Shown here in pieces: positions 1 to 8,387 of a stretch of DNA of 64,000 nucleotides. The notes below the pieces were generated by a model that saw nothing but the letters and a program-made list of their open reading frames with translations, searched no databases and was not told the DNA's origin. Origin of the DNA: Archaeoglobaceae archaeon (lineage in GTDB: Archaea > Halobacteriota > Archaeoglobi > Archaeoglobales > Archaeoglobaceae); NCBI GenBank assembly GCA_027064525.1, contig JAMOPJ010000008.1, positions 1 through 64,000 on the forward strand, read 5' to 3'. The position numbers were made by a program, and so were the translations under genes. Position 1 is the stretch's first letter, and every line of letters begins with the position of its first letter.

Positions 1-71
1 TCCAAAACCTCAATAGCTTTTACCTGAATCTCAAAGGTTTCGAAGTCTTCTACAATTTCTTCAGATTTCAT
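1..71 (-). CDS. partial protein of unknown function (5' end only)
   Basis: An ATG at 71-69 on the minus strand opens a frame that stays open to the left edge of the window (23 codons seen, acidic, beginning MKSEEIVEDFE). It is divergent from cbiA. The region between them (72-166) is AT-rich and can hold promoters for both. Too little protein is visible to name a family, and it could be a chance open frame. Confidence 0.4.
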   Translation of the reverse strand, partial: MKSEEIVEDFETFEIQVKAIEVL

Positions 72-166
72 CAATCTTTAAATAATATCCCAGCTACCTC
101 AATTAAATCATAAAAGGGTCAGCATCAATTAGATTCAAGTTAAATTTAATTAGTGAGGTTCAAAGT

Positions 167-1477
167 GTGTTACTAACCATGAAAGCCGTTGTGATAGGTG
201 GAACTAAAAGTGGAGTTGGAAAGACTACTGTCGCTTTGTGCATAGCTTCAGCCTTAAAGAAGAGAGGATTCAAAGTTCAACCTTTTAAAGTGGGACCCGA
301 CTTTATAGATCCTACCCATTACAGTTTCTGCGATTATGCTGTCAATTTAGACGTATTTATGATGGGAGAAAAAGGAGTGTTAAGATCATTTGCCAAATGG
401 ATGACGAACAAGGATTTCGGAATTATTGAAGGAGTTATGGGACTCTTTGATGGCTATAGATTTACTGATCATTCTTCCACAGCCCACATCGCAAAGCTCC
501 TAGGTGCTCCAGTAATCCTTGTGATGGATATTAGAGGTATGTCGCTATCAGCTTTGGCAGTTTTTGAAGGCTACAAAAACTTTGATAGGGACTTAAATGT
601 GGTTGGTGTTATTTTTAACGGCTGTTCCAAAATATTATACCACAAGCTCAGGAGATTATTCGAGGAGCGTGGATACGATGTATTCGGTTACATTCCCAAA
701 AGTGAGGAACTTAGAATTGAGAGCAGACATCTTGGATTAATTTTAGGTAATGAGGCTAAAAAAGATTGGAGAATCTTCGCTGAATTCGGCGAACGATACT
801 TAGATATTGATAAAATCTTAGACATGGCTAATGTTAGCGGGCAGATGGAGAACTATTGTGAAGATGAAGCCGGGAGGGGAGGTAAAAATAGGAAGATTAC
901 ATTGGGCATACCGTTTGATTCGGCATTCGCATTTTACTATCGCGACAATCTAGAAGTTCTGAAGGAATTTGCTAATTTGATCTTTTTCTCTCCGTTAAAA
1001 GGGGAATGGATTGAATGCGATGCATACTACTTGGGAGGAGGGTATCCGGAGCTATACCCGGAGCTTAAAGACTTCGGAAAGTTTATGCGGAAGGAGGCCG
1101 AAGATTGCAAGCTTATATATGCGGAATGCGGGGGGATGATGTTTCTTTCGAGGGGTATAGAGGTTGAAGGTAAGCGGCTAAAGATGGCTGGAGTTCTCGA
1201 TATAGACATCGTATTCACGAAAAGGCTTCAAGCTTTGGGATACGTTAAGGGAGATGTTATAAGGGACAATCCATTTATCATCGGAAGTTTTAAAGGACAC
1301 GAATTTCATTACAGTTACGCTTTGCCAGATGAGGATGTCAGATTTGCTTTTAAAACCGATGGCAAGGGAATTAAAGACGGATTGGATGGAGCTCTGGTAT
1401 ATAACACGTTGGCCGGATACACGCACATTCACTTCTTCTCAACTTCCTTGAAACGGTTCTTTAACGATCGTAGATGA
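167..1477 (+). CDS. cbiA: cobyrinate a,c-diamide synthase (CbiA)
   Basis: Glutamine- and ATP-dependent amidation of the a and c carboxylates of the corrin ring, in the cytoplasm. The 436-residue protein has the two-domain CbiA layout. An N-terminal P-loop of the dethiobiotin-synthetase type (GTKSGVGKT, about residues 12-20) is followed by the KVGPDFIDP and EGVMGLFDG motifs. The C-terminal class I glutamine amidotransferase has its nucleophile in YAECGGMMF (about residue 322) and a final histidine pair near FHYSYA/THIHFF. GTG at 167 is preferred because GAGGT (155-159) lies seven bases upstream; ATG at 179 is the alternative. It stands just before the cobalt transporter operon but is separated from it by a promoter. 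A Ni-sirohydrochlorin amidase (CfbB) role is the main alternative, disfavoured by the cobalamin context. Confidence 0.9.
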   Translation: MLLTMKAVVIGGTKSGVGKTTVALCIASALKKRGFKVQPFKVGPDFIDPTHYSFCDYAVNLDVFMMGEKGVLRSFAKWMTNKDFGIIEGVMGLFDGYRFTDHSSTAHIAKLLGAPVILVMDIRGMSLSALAVFEGYKNFDRDLNVVGVIFNGCSKILYHKLRRLFEERGYDVFGYIPKSEELRIESRHLGLILGNEAKKDWRIFAEFGERYLDIDKILDMANVSGQMENYCEDEAGRGGKNRKITLGIPFDSAFAFYYRDNLEVLKEFANLIFFSPLKGEWIECDAYYLGGGYPELYPELKDFGKFMRKEAEDCKLIYAECGGMMFLSRGIEVEGKRLKMAGVLDIDIVFTKRLQALGYVKGDVIRDNPFIIGSFKGHEFHYSYALPDEDVRFAFKTDGKGIKDGLDGALVYNTLAGYTHIHFFSTSLKRFFNDRR

Positions 1478-1480
1478 AAA

Positions 1481-1493
1481 AAATATATAAACC
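1481..1493 (+). promoter_or_regulatory. TATA box of the cbiM-cbiP operon
   Basis: AAATATATAAACC lies just after the cbiA stop codon. Its centre is about 25 bases before the middle of the inverted repeat at 1500-1517, so transcription would start inside that repeat. It is the last obvious promoter before the tightly packed genes reaching to 10174. Confidence 0.6.
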
Positions 1494-1499
1494 AATCGT

Positions 1500-1517
1500 A
1501 GTCAAATTTTCTTGATC
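1500..1517 (+). promoter_or_regulatory. putative cobalt/cobalamin operator, cbiM copy
   Basis: AGTCAA-ATTTTC-TTGATC matches the consensus AATCAA-N6-TTGATT at 10 of 12 arm positions, with the same six-base spacer ending in C as the copies before btuF and cobN. It lies over the predicted start of transcription, as expected for a repressor site. The regulator is not identified. Confidence 0.5.
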
Positions 1518-1545
1518 ATAAGTAAAGTAAATTGGAGGTGATAAC

Positions 1546-2205
1546 CTGCACATAGCGGAGGGGTTCTTACCGCCACAGTGGTGCATATTTTGGTATATCA
1601 TAGCAATACCAGTCGTGGCTTACGGAGCTTGGAAGGCTAAGAGGTTGATCGACAAAAATTCGAACAACAAGGTTCTGCTCGCGGTCGCTGGGGCATTTAT
1701 ATTCGTTCTTTCCGCTATGAAGATACCGTCGGTAACCGGAAGCTGTTCACATCCAACCGGAACCGGAATTGCAGTGGTTCTGTTCGGCCCAGCCATAACG
1801 GCGTTTCTTTCAGGCATAGTTCTGTTGTATCAGGCGTTGCTACTTGCACACGGTGGAATCACTACACTTGGAGCGAACATAGCTTCGATGGGAATAATAG
1901 GCCCATTAGCCGGATGGTTAGTTTACAGGGCAACGAAGAATTTCGGATTAATCCCGGCAACGTTCTTCGCTACCGTGATAGCGGACTGGGTAACCTATGT
2001 TGTAACGTCTCTCCAGCTTGCGTTAGCTTTTCCGTCTGGTGTTGGATTTCAGGGAGTTTTATCCTCCGCTCTGAAGTTCATGGCGATATTTGCGGTTACC
2101 CAAGTGCCAATAGCCATAGTCGAGGGAGTGGTTGCAGTATTTCTCATGCGATATCTTGTCCAGCTGGAGGACATAAGATCTCTAATTGCGGAGGTGAGAG
2201 CTTGA
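1546..2205 (+). CDS. cbiM: cobalt ECF/ABC transporter S component CbiM (CTG start)
   Basis: Membrane substrate-binding component of the CbiMNQO cobalt importer, about 219 residues with several hydrophobic helices. Read from CTG at 1546 the protein begins with HIAEGFLPP directly after the initiator. In CbiM/NikM proteins the amino terminus and the second-residue histidine bind the metal, so this start is functionally required. GGAGGTG at 1534-1540 is five bases upstream. No ATG, GTG or TTG gives that terminus: the GTG at 1538 is out of frame, and GTG at 1615 would delete the metal site and the first helix. MKIPSVTGSCSHPTGTG is the typical central motif. It overlaps cbiN by four bases. Confidence 0.9.
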   Translation: MHIAEGFLPPQWCIFWYIIAIPVVAYGAWKAKRLIDKNSNNKVLLAVAGAFIFVLSAMKIPSVTGSCSHPTGTGIAVVLFGPAITAFLSGIVLLYQALLLAHGGITTLGANIASMGIIGPLAGWLVYRATKNFGLIPATFFATVIADWVTYVVTSLQLALAFPSGVGFQGVLSSALKFMAIFAVTQVPIAIVEGVVAVFLMRYLVQLEDIRSLIAEVRA

Positions 2206-2450
2206 AGTTCCTAACTCTGCTCATAGCGTTAAGCCTGATAATGGCTGAAGCTTGGGTGGGAGCAGACGAAAAGGCTGTGGAAGAGATCGCAAAGATAAAA
2301 CCAGACTACCAGCCTTGGTTCAATCCGATTTGGGAGCCGCCAAGTGGTGAAATTGAAAGCCTTCTATTCAGCTTGCAAGCTGCGATTGGGGCACTTATAA
2401 TCGGATATATCTTAGGTTATTACAGGGGAAAATCGCATGGAAACCCTTGA
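2202..2450 (+). CDS. cbiN: cobalt transport protein CbiN (TTG start)
   Basis: Small accessory subunit of the cobalt importer, 82 residues, with two hydrophobic segments (near residues 1-18 and 55-75) and an extracytoplasmic loop rich in charged residues that includes the CbiN-like YQPWFNPIWEPPSGEIESLLF stretch. TTG at 2202 overlaps the cbiM stop codon and follows GGAGGTGAG (2190-2197). The frame is also open further upstream, but that part is a shadow of cbiM. Its position between cbiM and cbiQ is the standard gene order. Confidence 0.88.
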   Translation: MKFLTLLIALSLIMAEAWVGADEKAVEEIAKIKPDYQPWFNPIWEPPSGEIESLLFSLQAAIGALIIGYILGYYRGKSHGNP

Positions 2451-3162
2451 GGTTATCCAGATCAAGTCGAAGAAAATTATCGGAGGAGATTTGAAGATTA
2501 TCTTCGTTTTTCTATCTTTAATGATAACCGTTAGCTCCCACTGCTTCACGCAGATCGTAGCTCTCATAACATTTTCAATTCTATCGATTCACGCCGCCGG
2601 AAGGGAATTCCTCAAATTAATGAAGATTCCTACGATATTCCTCATTCCGACCGCATTTGGCTTGATGATCACGGAAGGTAAGCCGATCATTCAATTCGGA
2701 TGGTTTGCGATTACTGAGGAAGGAATAAAAACTGCTCTTGCGGTTTTAATTAGGGTGTTAGCATCATTCTCAATACTGGCCTATCTGATCCTAACGACTT
2801 CAATTCCGGAGATGGTAGCATTCCTGAAAAGGCTCAAGCTACCAAGCATCTTCGTAGAATTATCCCTCCTGATTTACAGAAACATCCAGATACTTCTGAA
2901 TGAACTTAAGAGGTTGGAAATATCATCTGAAACGAGATTGGGAAACATAAGTAAGCGAGCCATGCTTAGAACATCCTCAATGCTTGCATATACGATATTT
3001 CTTAAAACACTCGATAGAAGTAAGAAGCTTGAGCTTGCTATGAACTCAAGATGCTATTCCGGACATTTTCCGGTAAAATCTGAAAAGAGCTACGGATATC
3101 CAATTGCGACGCTTTGCATTTTCCTTCTCGTCATGGGGTGGTTCGTTCATGTTAGCCGTTGA
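2437..3162 (+). CDS. cbiQ: cobalt transporter transmembrane protein CbiQ
   Basis: Energy-coupling transmembrane (T) component of the cobalt importer, 241 residues, with several predicted helices and a cytoplasmic helical region. Family features are the LEISSETRLG stretch and the AMNSRCYSGHFP motif (about residues 200-211), which resembles the Ala-Arg-Gly-type coupling motifs of T components that dock on the ATPase. It overlaps cbiN by 14 bases and cbiO by 14 bases, so it is translationally coupled. Confidence 0.9.
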   Translation: METLEVIQIKSKKIIGGDLKIIFVFLSLMITVSSHCFTQIVALITFSILSIHAAGREFLKLMKIPTIFLIPTAFGLMITEGKPIIQFGWFAITEEGIKTALAVLIRVLASFSILAYLILTTSIPEMVAFLKRLKLPSIFVELSLLIYRNIQILLNELKRLEISSETRLGNISKRAMLRTSSMLAYTIFLKTLDRSKKLELAMNSRCYSGHFPVKSEKSYGYPIATLCIFLLVMGWFVHVSR

Positions 3163-4021
3163 AACGGTCAATCTCACGTTTAAGTATGGGGATATAACTG
3201 CACTTAACTGTGTTAACTTTAAAGCGAAGAAGGGGGAGGTTACGATCGTTCTGGGCCCAAACGGTGCTGGAAAAACCACCCTACTCATGCACCTAAATGG
3301 CCTACTGAAACCGCTCAAAGGAGTTGTTAAGATATTCGGAAAGGAGATAAGGTATGACAAGAAAAGCCTGATGAAACTCAGAAGGACTGTTGGGTATATT
3401 TTCCACAATCCCGACGATCAGATCATAGCTCCTACGGTTTGGCAGGATGTAGCATTTGCTCCGATGAATTTAGGACTAAAGAATGTCGATGAGGTTGTGG
3501 ATAGAGCTTTGAGGTGGATGGGTATAGAACATCTCAAGGATAGACTCTGTAACACGCTGAGCAATGGAGAGAAGAGAAGGGTGGCAATAGCTGGAGTTTT
3601 GGCCATGGATCCAAAGATCGTTATAATGGACGAACCGACTGCCGGATTAGATGGATTCGGTGTTAGAGAACTTATTGAAATTATTGAGAGGCTGAAAAGA
3701 GAGAAAAAAACTGTTATAATCTCTACTCACGATCTGAGCTTCGCAAACGAGGTTGGAGACCACTTTGCGGTTATGTTCGAGGGTAGAATAGTCTATGAGG
3801 GGGATTTCGTTCCCAATGACGTTGCAAGGAGATTCGGGCTCAGAGGGGTTTACGGTAGGCTAATCGTAAATAAATCGAGTTCGAATACCCCAGAGTTAGC
3901 TTTAATCGAAGCATTGAAGGGGAAAAAAGTGGTTATTAGCCGTAAAGACTTTAGGAGAATTGAAGGTTTACTTGATGGTCTTCCCATCAGGGTTGAGTTC
4001 CATGAAAGCCACAAAGGATGA
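3149..4021 (+). CDS. cbiO: cobalt transporter ATP-binding protein CbiO
   Basis: ATPase of the cobalt importer, 290 residues. Seen: Walker A GPNGAGKTT (about residues 36-44), a Q-loop region HNPDDQ, signature LSNGEKRR, Walker B VIMDEPTAGLD and the switch histidine in STHDLSF. The C-terminal 60 residues are a family-specific tail. ATG at 3149 is chosen because the protein then starts with the usual short strand before the A-loop; the frame is open 45 bases further upstream inside cbiQ. The 3' end overlaps cbiT. Confidence 0.93.
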   Translation: MLAVETVNLTFKYGDITALNCVNFKAKKGEVTIVLGPNGAGKTTLLMHLNGLLKPLKGVVKIFGKEIRYDKKSLMKLRRTVGYIFHNPDDQIIAPTVWQDVAFAPMNLGLKNVDEVVDRALRWMGIEHLKDRLCNTLSNGEKRRVAIAGVLAMDPKIVIMDEPTAGLDGFGVRELIEIIERLKREKKTVIISTHDLSFANEVGDHFAVMFEGRIVYEGDFVPNDVARRFGLRGVYGRLIVNKSSSNTPELALIEALKGKKVVISRKDFRRIEGLLDGLPIRVEFHESHKG

Positions 4022-4487
4022 AGTGATCGGAATTCTCTTTGCAAAGCTTAAGCCAAGGAAGGAGGATGTTTTTGCTGACATAGGTTGTGGAAGCTGTGCC
4101 GTGTCTAACTTCTTTGCGGATTACGTTTCCAAAGTATATGCTGTGGATGTCGATGAGAATGTGATTAGAAGTGCTAAAGTTAAGGAAAATGTCAAGCTAC
4201 TGCACATGCACGGCTTAGAATTCTTAAGGAATTACGATTACGATATAGTCTTCTTTGGAGGAACCAAGGATATTGAAGAGATGCTTGAAGTTGCAAGCAG
4301 AAAGGCTAGGAAGATTGCTGTAAATCTTGCAAGAATCGAAATGGCCTGTAAGGTTATTCAAGTTATGAAGAAATTAGGCATTTTCGAAGAAGCTTTGATC
4401 GTTAACATTTCAAAGAACTACGAGTTGGCCGGACTTACTGCTTTTAGGCCGATAAATCCGATATTCATGGTTGTAGGTGGTGTATGA
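3975..4487 (+). CDS. cbiT: cobalt-precorrin C15-methyltransferase/decarboxylase CbiT
   Basis: SAM-dependent class I methyltransferase that methylates C15 and decarboxylates the C12 acetate side chain in the anaerobic cobalamin pathway. In about 170 residues the fold is compact: the ATKDEV helix, then motif I ADIGCGSCAVS (about residues 34-44), YAVDVDEN with an acidic residue for the ribose, and FFGGTKDIEE. ATG at 3975 is preceded by GAAGGT (3962-3967); ATG 4002 and TTG 3960 are alternatives. It starts inside the end of cbiO and overlaps cbiL by four bases. Confidence 0.87.
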   Translation: MVFPSGLSSMKATKDEVIGILFAKLKPRKEDVFADIGCGSCAVSNFFADYVSKVYAVDVDENVIRSAKVKENVKLLHMHGLEFLRNYDYDIVFFGGTKDIEEMLEVASRKARKIAVNLARIEMACKVIQVMKKLGIFEEALIVNISKNYELAGLTAFRPINPIFMVVGGV

Positions 4488-5086
4488 TGCTGTTCGGTGT
4501 AGGTTTGGGGCCAGGGGATCCGAAGCTAATAACCCTTAAAGCTGTTGAGGTTCTTAAAGCTGTAGATGAGGTGATAGTTCCAGGGAAACTTGCAGAGTCG
4601 CTTGTTAAGCACATAGTAAAGCCTCGTGTGGTGGAATTTCCAATGGGTAGGAGTAAGGAAGTCACTGCCAAACTAGCGGAGGAGCTTGCAGATAGATGCG
4701 TTAAGGAAGACATAGCGTTCGCATGCTTGGGAGATCCGATGTTCTACTCCACATTTCAGCATCTTGTTGAAGAGATATTCAAAATAAATCCGAACGTTGA
4801 AATTGAGATAATTCCAGGAGTACCAAGTTTTACGACCGTATTCTCAAAAATAAAGAAATTCATAGACATTCCGATGCTCGTAACTACGCTTAAAGACGAT
4901 GATATCGGATGCATCGTTGTCTTAAAAGCTACGAAGCCTAAGGAAACATGTGAATTCCTTAAGAAGATGGGAATGAGAGAATTTTACTTAGCGGAGAGGA
5001 TGTTCATGGACGGTGAGAGGATTGAGAAAATTGACGAACCTCCAGAGAGAACGGACTACTTTACGATCGTCGTTGGAATGAGGTGA
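4484..5086 (+). CDS. cbiL: cobalt-precorrin-2 C20-methyltransferase CbiL
   Basis: Member of the tetrapyrrole (uroporphyrin-III C/corrin) methylase family acting at C20. The 200-residue protein has the family loop GLGPGDPKLITLKA at the N-terminus, CLGDPMFYSTF (about residues 80-90) and the EIIPGVPSFTT segment. The STF-type loop after GDP is characteristic of CbiL/CobI rather than CbiF or CbiH. The start ATG overlaps the cbiT stop, and a second ATG follows immediately. Confidence 0.9.
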   Translation: MMLFGVGLGPGDPKLITLKAVEVLKAVDEVIVPGKLAESLVKHIVKPRVVEFPMGRSKEVTAKLAEELADRCVKEDIAFACLGDPMFYSTFQHLVEEIFKINPNVEIEIIPGVPSFTTVFSKIKKFIDIPMLVTTLKDDDIGCIVVLKATKPKETCEFLKKMGMREFYLAERMFMDGERIEKIDEPPERTDYFTIVVGMR

Positions 5087-5091
5087 TAACC

Positions 5092-5799
5092 CTGAAGGTA
5101 TACTTTATAGGCTTCGGGCCGGGAGATCCCGAGTTGTTGACAGTCAAAGCTTACAAAATTCTTAAGCAAGCCGATTTGATAATCTATCCCGGTTCACTGA
5201 TAGACGAAAAATTCTTGAAAGAGTTTAACGGGAAAAAGGTCAATAGCTACGGAATGAAGCTTGAAGAGATAATAGAATTAATTGAAAGTAACGTTAAAGC
5301 TGGAAAGGTCGTTGCGAGAGTTGTAAGCGGAGATCCTTCCATATTTTCAGCTTTAAACGAGCAGATCGTTGAACTTGAAAAAAGGGGCATCGAATGCGAG
5401 GTTGTTCCCGGGGTAAGTAGCGTTTTTTCAGCCTCTGCAGCTTTAAAAACCGAGCTTACGATTCCTTCCGTCTCGCATGCGGTTGTAATACTTCGACCCG
5501 CTGGTAGAACCCTTAACAAAGACTATTTAGAGGAATTTGCGAGGATCCCCTGCACTCTCGTCATTTTGCTCGGGGTTGACAAGATTGAAGAAATAGCGGA
5601 GAGGGTTGGAAGGATTAGAGGATGGGACGAGCCAGTTGCAGTTGTTTATCATGCATCAAGAGAGGATGAGAAGGTTATAAGAGGAACACTTGGAGATATA
5701 GCGGAAAAGGTCAAGAAAGCGGGAATGAGAAGAACAGCCGTTATAATAATCGGCAAGGTTTTGGAAAGAAAGGGTAGGAGGTCTGTCCTATACGCATAG
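5092..5799 (+). CDS. cbiF: cobalt-precorrin-4 C11-methyltransferase CbiF (probable CTG start)
   Basis: Corrin-ring methylase acting at C11, about 235 residues. Motifs are FIGFGPGDPELLTVKA at the N-terminus, RVVSGDPSIFSAL (about residues 75-87) and EVVPGVSSVFSAS, all as in CbiF. Reading from CTG at 5092 gives the usual KVYFIG beginning. The in-frame GTG at 5083 is part of the ribosome binding sequence GAGGTGAT itself and is therefore a poor start. The sequence before the CTG (AGGTGATAACC) is nearly the same as that before the CTG of cbiM. It sits immediately after cbiL and overlaps the cbiG coding start. Confidence 0.9.
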   Translation: MKVYFIGFGPGDPELLTVKAYKILKQADLIIYPGSLIDEKFLKEFNGKKVNSYGMKLEEIIELIESNVKAGKVVARVVSGDPSIFSALNEQIVELEKRGIECEVVPGVSSVFSASAALKTELTIPSVSHAVVILRPAGRTLNKDYLEEFARIPCTLVILLGVDKIEEIAERVGRIRGWDEPVAVVYHASREDEKVIRGTLGDIAEKVKKAGMRRTAVIIIGKVLERKGRRSVLYA

Positions 5800-6485
5800 C
5801 AGTATTGGGGTTTGAAAAAGACCGTGAAAAACTTAAGAAGATTGCGAAGTTCCTTAACGCAGATATTGTGATCTATCGTCCGGGAATATTCGGTGACCTA
5901 ATGAGTAAATTCGACTGTATAGTTGCCTACATGCCCACTGGTATAGTGGTTAGATCGATTTGTCCTCACATAAAAAGTAAGTGGGTAGATCCGGCCATCG
6001 TGGTTATAGATAAACCCATGAGATTCGCAATCCCCCTACTCGGAGCCCATCACAGAGCAAACACCATTGCAGAAAAACTCAGAGCTTTGGGCTTAACACC
6101 AGTTATAACAACCTCAGCGGAGTTTTCAGATGGACTTTGCATAGGAATAGGTTGCAGAAAAGGAATCAGTTCGGATGAAATCCTGAAAGCTATTCATTCA
6201 GCGTTAGATGAGATTGGAGCTAATTTGGATGATGTGAGACTAATCGCAACCATCGAACTGAAGAAAAATGAAAAAGGTTTAATTGAGGCCGTTGACAGCA
6301 TAAAAAAGCCTCTAATGTTCATTTCAGCTGAAGAGATAAATAAAATGGACATTAGAGAAACAAAAGCCACTATGATAGGAGTTAAAAATGTTGCAGAGGC
6401 TTGTGCCCTGTTTTATTCTAAAAAGAAAGAGCTAATTTTGCCAAAGAGAGTTTACGGAGGTGTAACCGTTGCAATCGCGAGGTAA
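5790..6485 (+). CDS. cbiG: compact cobalt-precorrin-5A hydrolase CbiG (non-standard start)
   Basis: Opens the delta-lactone of cobalt-precorrin-5A, releasing the C20 carbon as acetaldehyde. About 226-231 residues, shorter than bacterial CbiG: the N-terminal part (YMPTGIVVRSICPHIKSKWVDPAIVVID) and the C-terminal CbiG_C part (GIGCRKGISSDEI, about residues 121-133) are joined with little of the usual middle domain. The first beta strand (RIAVLGF) begins upstream of the TTG at 5805. GGAGGT (5777-5782) has ideal spacing to ATA at 5790, so ATA may be the initiator, with TTG 5805 as the alternative. The frame is closed by TAG at 5775. It overlaps both neighbours. Confidence 0.85.
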   Translation: MRIAVLGFEKDREKLKKIAKFLNADIVIYRPGIFGDLMSKFDCIVAYMPTGIVVRSICPHIKSKWVDPAIVVIDKPMRFAIPLLGAHHRANTIAEKLRALGLTPVITTSAEFSDGLCIGIGCRKGISSDEILKAIHSALDEIGANLDDVRLIATIELKKNEKGLIEAVDSIKKPLMFISAEEINKMDIRETKATMIGVKNVAEACALFYSKKKELILPKRVYGGVTVAIAR

Positions 6486-7218
6486 ACTCTATGTGGTCGG
6501 CATAGGCCCGGGAGATCCAGAATTGCTAACGCTTAAGGCTAAAAGAGTTCTGGAAGAGTCGGAATTTATCTTAGGTCATAAAACTTACGTTGAAAGGATT
6601 CGTTACATGGTTAAAGGGAAGATCATCGAAAGCAAGATGGGCGAAGAAGTGGAAAGGGTTAAAAAAGCCGTTCAGCTTGCTAAATCACATACTGTCAGCC
6701 TTGTCAGTGGTGGAGATCCGTCCATATACGGTATGGCCTCACTCGTCGCCGAATACGTTTATTCTTTGGGTTTAGATATCGATTTTGAGGTTATTCCAGG
6801 AGTTACTGCGTTATGTTCGGCTTCTCCACTTTTAGGCTGTGCTGTAAGTGGAGATCATGCTGTGGTAAGCTTAAGTGATCTGCTTACACCTTGGGAAATC
6901 ATAGAAAGGAGACTTAGAAGTGCATTGAAGGGTGATTTCGTGGTAGTGATATACAATCCATCCAGTAGAAGGAGGGTCGATAAACTGGTGAAGGCTATGG
7001 AAATCGTGCTGGAAATTAGAGGTAACGTTCCGATTGGAGTTGTGAAAAATGCAACTCGAAGCGGGGAGGAGGTATTTATCACGTATCCCGAGGATATAAT
7101 GAAGGATCCAAGTAAAATCGATATGCATACGATTTTGTTTGTTTCGAACTCTGAAACAATGATTTTAAATGGGAAGATGATCACACCACGAGGTTATTCA
7201 AGGAAATACAGGTGGTAA
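6469..7218 (+). CDS. cbiH: cobalt-precorrin-3 C17-methyltransferase CbiH (TTG start)
   Basis: Corrin methylase that adds the C17 methyl group and drives ring contraction. It has 249 residues with GIGPGDPELLTLKA at the N-terminus, SGGDPSIYGMA (about residues 80-90), EVIPGVTALCSASPLLG, and the CbiH-typical YNPSSRRR motif (about residues 162-169). TTG at 6469 follows GGAGGTG (6456-6462) with a six-base spacer and overlaps the end of cbiG by 17 bases. Confidence 0.92.
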   Translation: MQSRGKLYVVGIGPGDPELLTLKAKRVLEESEFILGHKTYVERIRYMVKGKIIESKMGEEVERVKKAVQLAKSHTVSLVSGGDPSIYGMASLVAEYVYSLGLDIDFEVIPGVTALCSASPLLGCAVSGDHAVVSLSDLLTPWEIIERRLRSALKGDFVVVIYNPSSRRRVDKLVKAMEIVLEIRGNVPIGVVKNATRSGEEVFITYPEDIMKDPSKIDMHTILFVSNSETMILNGKMITPRGYSRKYRW

Positions 7219-7219
7219 T

Positions 7220-8383
7220 ATGGAGATGGGTGCCTATAGTGATGAAGCTAAGGAAATCGTGGAAAGGAGTTATAGTATAGTGGATAAATTCGTTAAAGGA
7301 AATAGTTTGGAGGATTTCATTCTTAAGAGATGCATAATGGCAACAGGCGATCCTTCGATAAAAGATATCGTTGTATTCAAAGATAATCCCGTTGAGGCAG
7401 GGATTGGAGCGTTACGCAACGGTGCACGCATAATAGTCGATGTATCGATGGTTAAAGCTGGAATCAGAGGATACTACAACGTTTTAGTTGCTGTTGAGCA
7501 TGCGGATCTTCAAGCTAGAATTAGAGTCCGAGATGGATTTTACAAGCTTAAAGATGTTGTTGATGGGTGCATAATTGCAATCGGTAATTCACCAGCGGGA
7601 GCTATGGCTGTATATGAGCTATGCAAAATGGGATACAGGCCATCTCTGATCATAGCGACTCCGGTTGGATTCGTCAATGCTGGTGAATCCAAGGAGCTGA
7701 TAAGGAAGCTCGACATTCCTTCTATAACGACTGTAGGCAGTAGAGGTGGAAGTAACCTATGCGTTGCTATAATTAACGGGATAATCGATCTTGCTCGCGA
7801 AAGAGGTTATTTGAGATCCGAGAAGGGAGTAATCATCGTAGGTGTTGGTCCATCGAAAGGATATCTAACTGAGAGAGCTATAGAAGAGATTCAGAAGGCG
7901 GATATCATATATGGGAGTAAGAGAGCATTCGAAATAGCAAAGAGGTGGATAAGATGCAACACCGTAGAAATAAAGAGATTTTGTGAAGATGTCTATAAAG
8001 CGATCGAGGAGGAAGGTAAGAGAAGGAGGGTGGTTGTTCTTTCAACAGGAGATCCGATGGTCGTTGGATTGGGTAAACGGATTAAGGGTAACGTGGTTCC
8101 GGGGATTTCCTCTATTCAGCTTGCATTGGCAAAGCTCGGAGTTGATTTGACTGAAGTCGTGGTAATCGATGGACATGCGAAAGATTGCATCGAAGAAGTT
8201 AGGAAGACTTTTGAAATCGGCAGACACGCTTTAATTTTAGCCTATTCAAAGTTTAATGTCGAAAAATTGAGAGAATTTGCAGATGTTATCGTTTTGGAGA
8301 ATTTAGGGTATGAAAATGAAAGAGTTTGCGAAGATTGTGAGATAAAATCAGATCTTGTAATTCTATTTGCAAAAAGGAGGTGA
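7220..8383 (+). CDS. cbiC/cbiE: cobalt-precorrin-8 methylmutase / cobalt-precorrin-7 C5-methyltransferase fusion (CbiC-CbiE)
   Basis: One 387-residue polypeptide with two pathway enzymes. Residues about 1-200 are Cbi[11 protein letters not shown], the [12 protein letters not shown] motif, [10 protein letters not shown] and the [14 protein letters not shown] catalytic region that moves the C11 methyl to C12. Residues about 205-387 are CbiE, a tetrapyrrole methylase: [41 protein letters not shown]. The linker is only a few residues (RSEKG). The frame is continuous and I see no internal start with a ribosome binding site. CbiT, the C15 enzyme often fused to CbiE in other organisms, is separate here. 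Confidence 0.93.
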   Translation: MEMGAYSDEAKEIVERSYSIVDKFVKGNSLEDFILKRCIMATGDPSIKDIVVFKDNPVEAGIGALRNGARIIVDVSMVKAGIRGYYNVLVAVEHADLQARIRVRDGFYKLKDVVDGCIIAIGNSPAGAMAVYELCKMGYRPSLIIATPVGFVNAGESKELIRKLDIPSITTVGSRGGSNLCVAIINGIIDLARERGYLRSEKGVIIVGVGPSKGYLTERAIEEIQKADIIYGSKRAFEIAKRWIRCNTVEIKRFCEDVYKAIEEEGKRRRVVVLSTGDPMVVGLGKRIKGNVVPGISSIQLALAKLGVDLTEVVVIDGHAKDCIEEVRKTFEIGRHALILAYSKFNVEKLREFADVIVLENLGYENERVCEDCEIKSDLVILFAKRR

Positions 8384-8387
8384 TATC

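Noticed and set aside
133-150. A degenerate copy of the inverted repeat before cbiA (ATTCAA-GTTAAA-TTTAAT).
   Set aside because: Three arm mismatches to the consensus in an AT-rich stretch; not better than chance, so cbiA is not counted in the proposed regulon.
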